Positions 63,184-64,000 of a DNA stretch of 64,000 bases are shown here, piece after piece (the first letter of the stretch is position 1; every line of letters begins with the position of its first letter). Made by a program: the position numbers and the translations under genes. The notes under the pieces were generated by a model. It saw nothing but the letters and a program-made list of their open reading frames with translations. It did not search any database and was not told where the DNA came from. Origin of the DNA: Gallibacterium trehalosifermentans (GTDB taxonomy: Bacteria > Pseudomonadota > Gammaproteobacteria > Enterobacterales > Pasteurellaceae); assembly GCF_042433055.1 (NCBI RefSeq), contig NZ_JBHLWB010000009.1, forward strand, positions 124,001 to 188,000, given 5' to 3'.

Positions 63184-64000
63184 ATGAAAATTAATATTTT
63201 ATTACCTGGTCTATTATTAGCAGGTGCGGTAACTGTGATTGCTTTTACATTAAGCTATTTAGGCATTGGACAATCATTAGGTATCAGTGCCTTAACTTTT
63301 GCCATTTTATTAGGAATGCTTGTTGGAAATACCCTTTATCCTAAGGTAGCAAATAGCTGTCATGAGGGGGTGAATTTTTCTAAGGGAATTTTGTTGCGTG
63401 CAGGCATTATTTTGTATGGTTTTCGCATTACGTTTCAACAAATTGATTCTGTTGGCGTTAATGCAGTTGTAACAGATGCCATTATGTTGCTTTCAACCTT
63501 TCTGATTACTTGCTGGTTAGGGATAAAATGGCTCAAAATTGATAAAGAAACGACTTATCTTTGCGCAACTGGGGCAAGTATTTGTGGTGCGGCGGCGGTG
63601 ATGGCAGCTGAACCTGTTGTCAAAGCGCAATCGCATAAAGTGTCGGTGGCGATTGCAACCGTTGTTATTTTTGGGACGATTGCGATGTTTGCGTATCCTA
63701 TTTTTTATACGTGGCTGCAATCTTATCTAACAGAACATCAGTTTGGTATTTATATTGGTTCAACGGTACATGAAGTGGCACAAGTGTATGCGGCGGGTCA
63801 GAATATTAATAGTCAGATTGCAGATAGTGCTGTGATTACCAAAATGATTCGGGTGATGATGTTAGCACCGTTCTTATTGGGACTCTCTTATTTTTTAAGC
63901 CGTGAGCAATCAACGACAGAACATAGAAAAATCAATATTCCGTGGTTTGCCGTTTGGTTTATTATTGTTGCTATTTTTAACTCATTCCCTATTTTGCCAG
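63184..64000 (+). CDS. YeiH/UPF0324 family membrane protein, partial
   Basis: The first 272 residues are present; the gene runs off the window. It is an inner-membrane protein of the YeiH (UPF0324, putative sulfate exporter) family, with about eight hydrophobic segments so far. It begins KINILLPGLLLAGAVTVIAFTLSYLG and contains GILLRAGIILYGFRIT, CATGASICGAAAVMA, GSTVHEVAQVYAAG and SAVITKMIRVMMLAP, all typical of the family. The transported substrate is uncertain. It is divergent from uvrB. Confidence 0.88.
   Translation, partial: MKINILLPGLLLAGAVTVIAFTLSYLGIGQSLGISALTFAILLGMLVGNTLYPKVANSCHEGVNFSKGILLRAGIILYGFRITFQQIDSVGVNAVVTDAIMLLSTFLITCWLGIKWLKIDKETTYLCATGASICGAAAVMAAEPVVKAQSHKVSVAIATVVIFGTIAMFAYPIFYTWLQSYLTEHQFGIYIGSTVHEVAQVYAAGQNINSQIADSAVITKMIRVMMLAPFLLGLSYFLSREQSTTEHRKINIPWFAVWFIIVAIFNSFPILP

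Overview
The window is AT-rich gammaproteobacterial DNA. Its gene content and order point to the family Pasteurellaceae. Markers are a complete tetronate-catabolism operon (ltnD-otnK-otnC-otnI-denD-gntP) of the kind known from Haemophilus influenzae, a preQ1-I riboswitch in front of queC-queD-queE, hflK-hflC-purA, plsC-ftsP, nfsA-rimK beside grxA, and a YcfL lipoprotein beside nagZ. I could not fix the genus. Exact copies of the usual Pasteurellaceae uptake words (AAGTGCGGT or ACAAGCGGT) are almost absent: I found one copy, inside dnaK.

Layout. 1-4.2 kb: end of epmA, a YcfL-type lipoprotein, nagZ, rlmC, glnB, a small YdcZ-type membrane protein and mog, all on the + strand and tightly packed. 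4.2-17.6 kb: purC; an autotransporter with a nine-G tract in its signal-peptide codons; the queCDE operon under a preQ1-I riboswitch; argA with two ARG boxes; a VirK/YbjX protein; a DASS anion transporter; a DUF455 protein, rimK (with a second nine-G/C tract) and a frame-disrupted nfsA; then grxA, ytfJ and an EamA transporter. 17.9-23.5 kb: hflK-hflC, purA, topB. 23.5-34.4 kb: a DeoR-family regulator divergent from a long catabolic operon for L-threonate/D-erythronate, followed by an exported esterase, a cyclase-family hydrolase and a membrane alpha/beta-hydrolase whose base composition differs clearly from its neighbours. 34.7-39.9 kb: a vapBC toxin-antitoxin pair, znuA with a (DH)n metal loop, and a copper island (copZ-like and copA on the minus strand, cueR divergent). 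39.9-50.2 kb: ftsP, plsC, lpxH, tRNA-Asn, a DUF945 protein, cyuA, dnaK, an unknown lipoprotein, dnaJ. 50.2-64 kb: a ribose/inositol-type ABC transporter with two paralogous binding proteins, a DnaQ-like exonuclease with a cNMP/CBS/DUF294 protein, a sodium:solute symporter with a Gfo/Idh oxidoreductase, uvrB, and the start of a YeiH-type membrane protein.

The most interesting locus is the copper island. The reading frame of copA has no normal start codon in front of its last metal-binding domain. It is open back into the end of the upstream two-domain chaperone gene in the -1 frame. A Lys AAG codon followed at once by the chaperone's UAG stop sits 5-8 nt before a long, nearly perfect RNA hairpin. 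This is what a programmed -1 frameshift would look like, and it would invert the E. coli copA/CopA(Z) arrangement: the default product would be the chaperone and the shifted product a three-domain pump. A simple one-base indel or a sequencing error remains possible, because nfsA in the same window also carries a frame disruption.

How the parts work together: nagZ belongs to peptidoglycan recycling. queCDE makes the queuosine precursor and is shut down by its own product through the riboswitch. The ltnD-to-gntP cluster imports four-carbon acid sugars, oxidises, isomerises and phosphorylates them, and decarboxylates the product to a triose phosphate. CueR, CopZ-like and CopA form a copper-sensing and export circuit. 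DnaK and DnaJ form the heat-shock chaperone pair, behind a sigma-32-like promoter.
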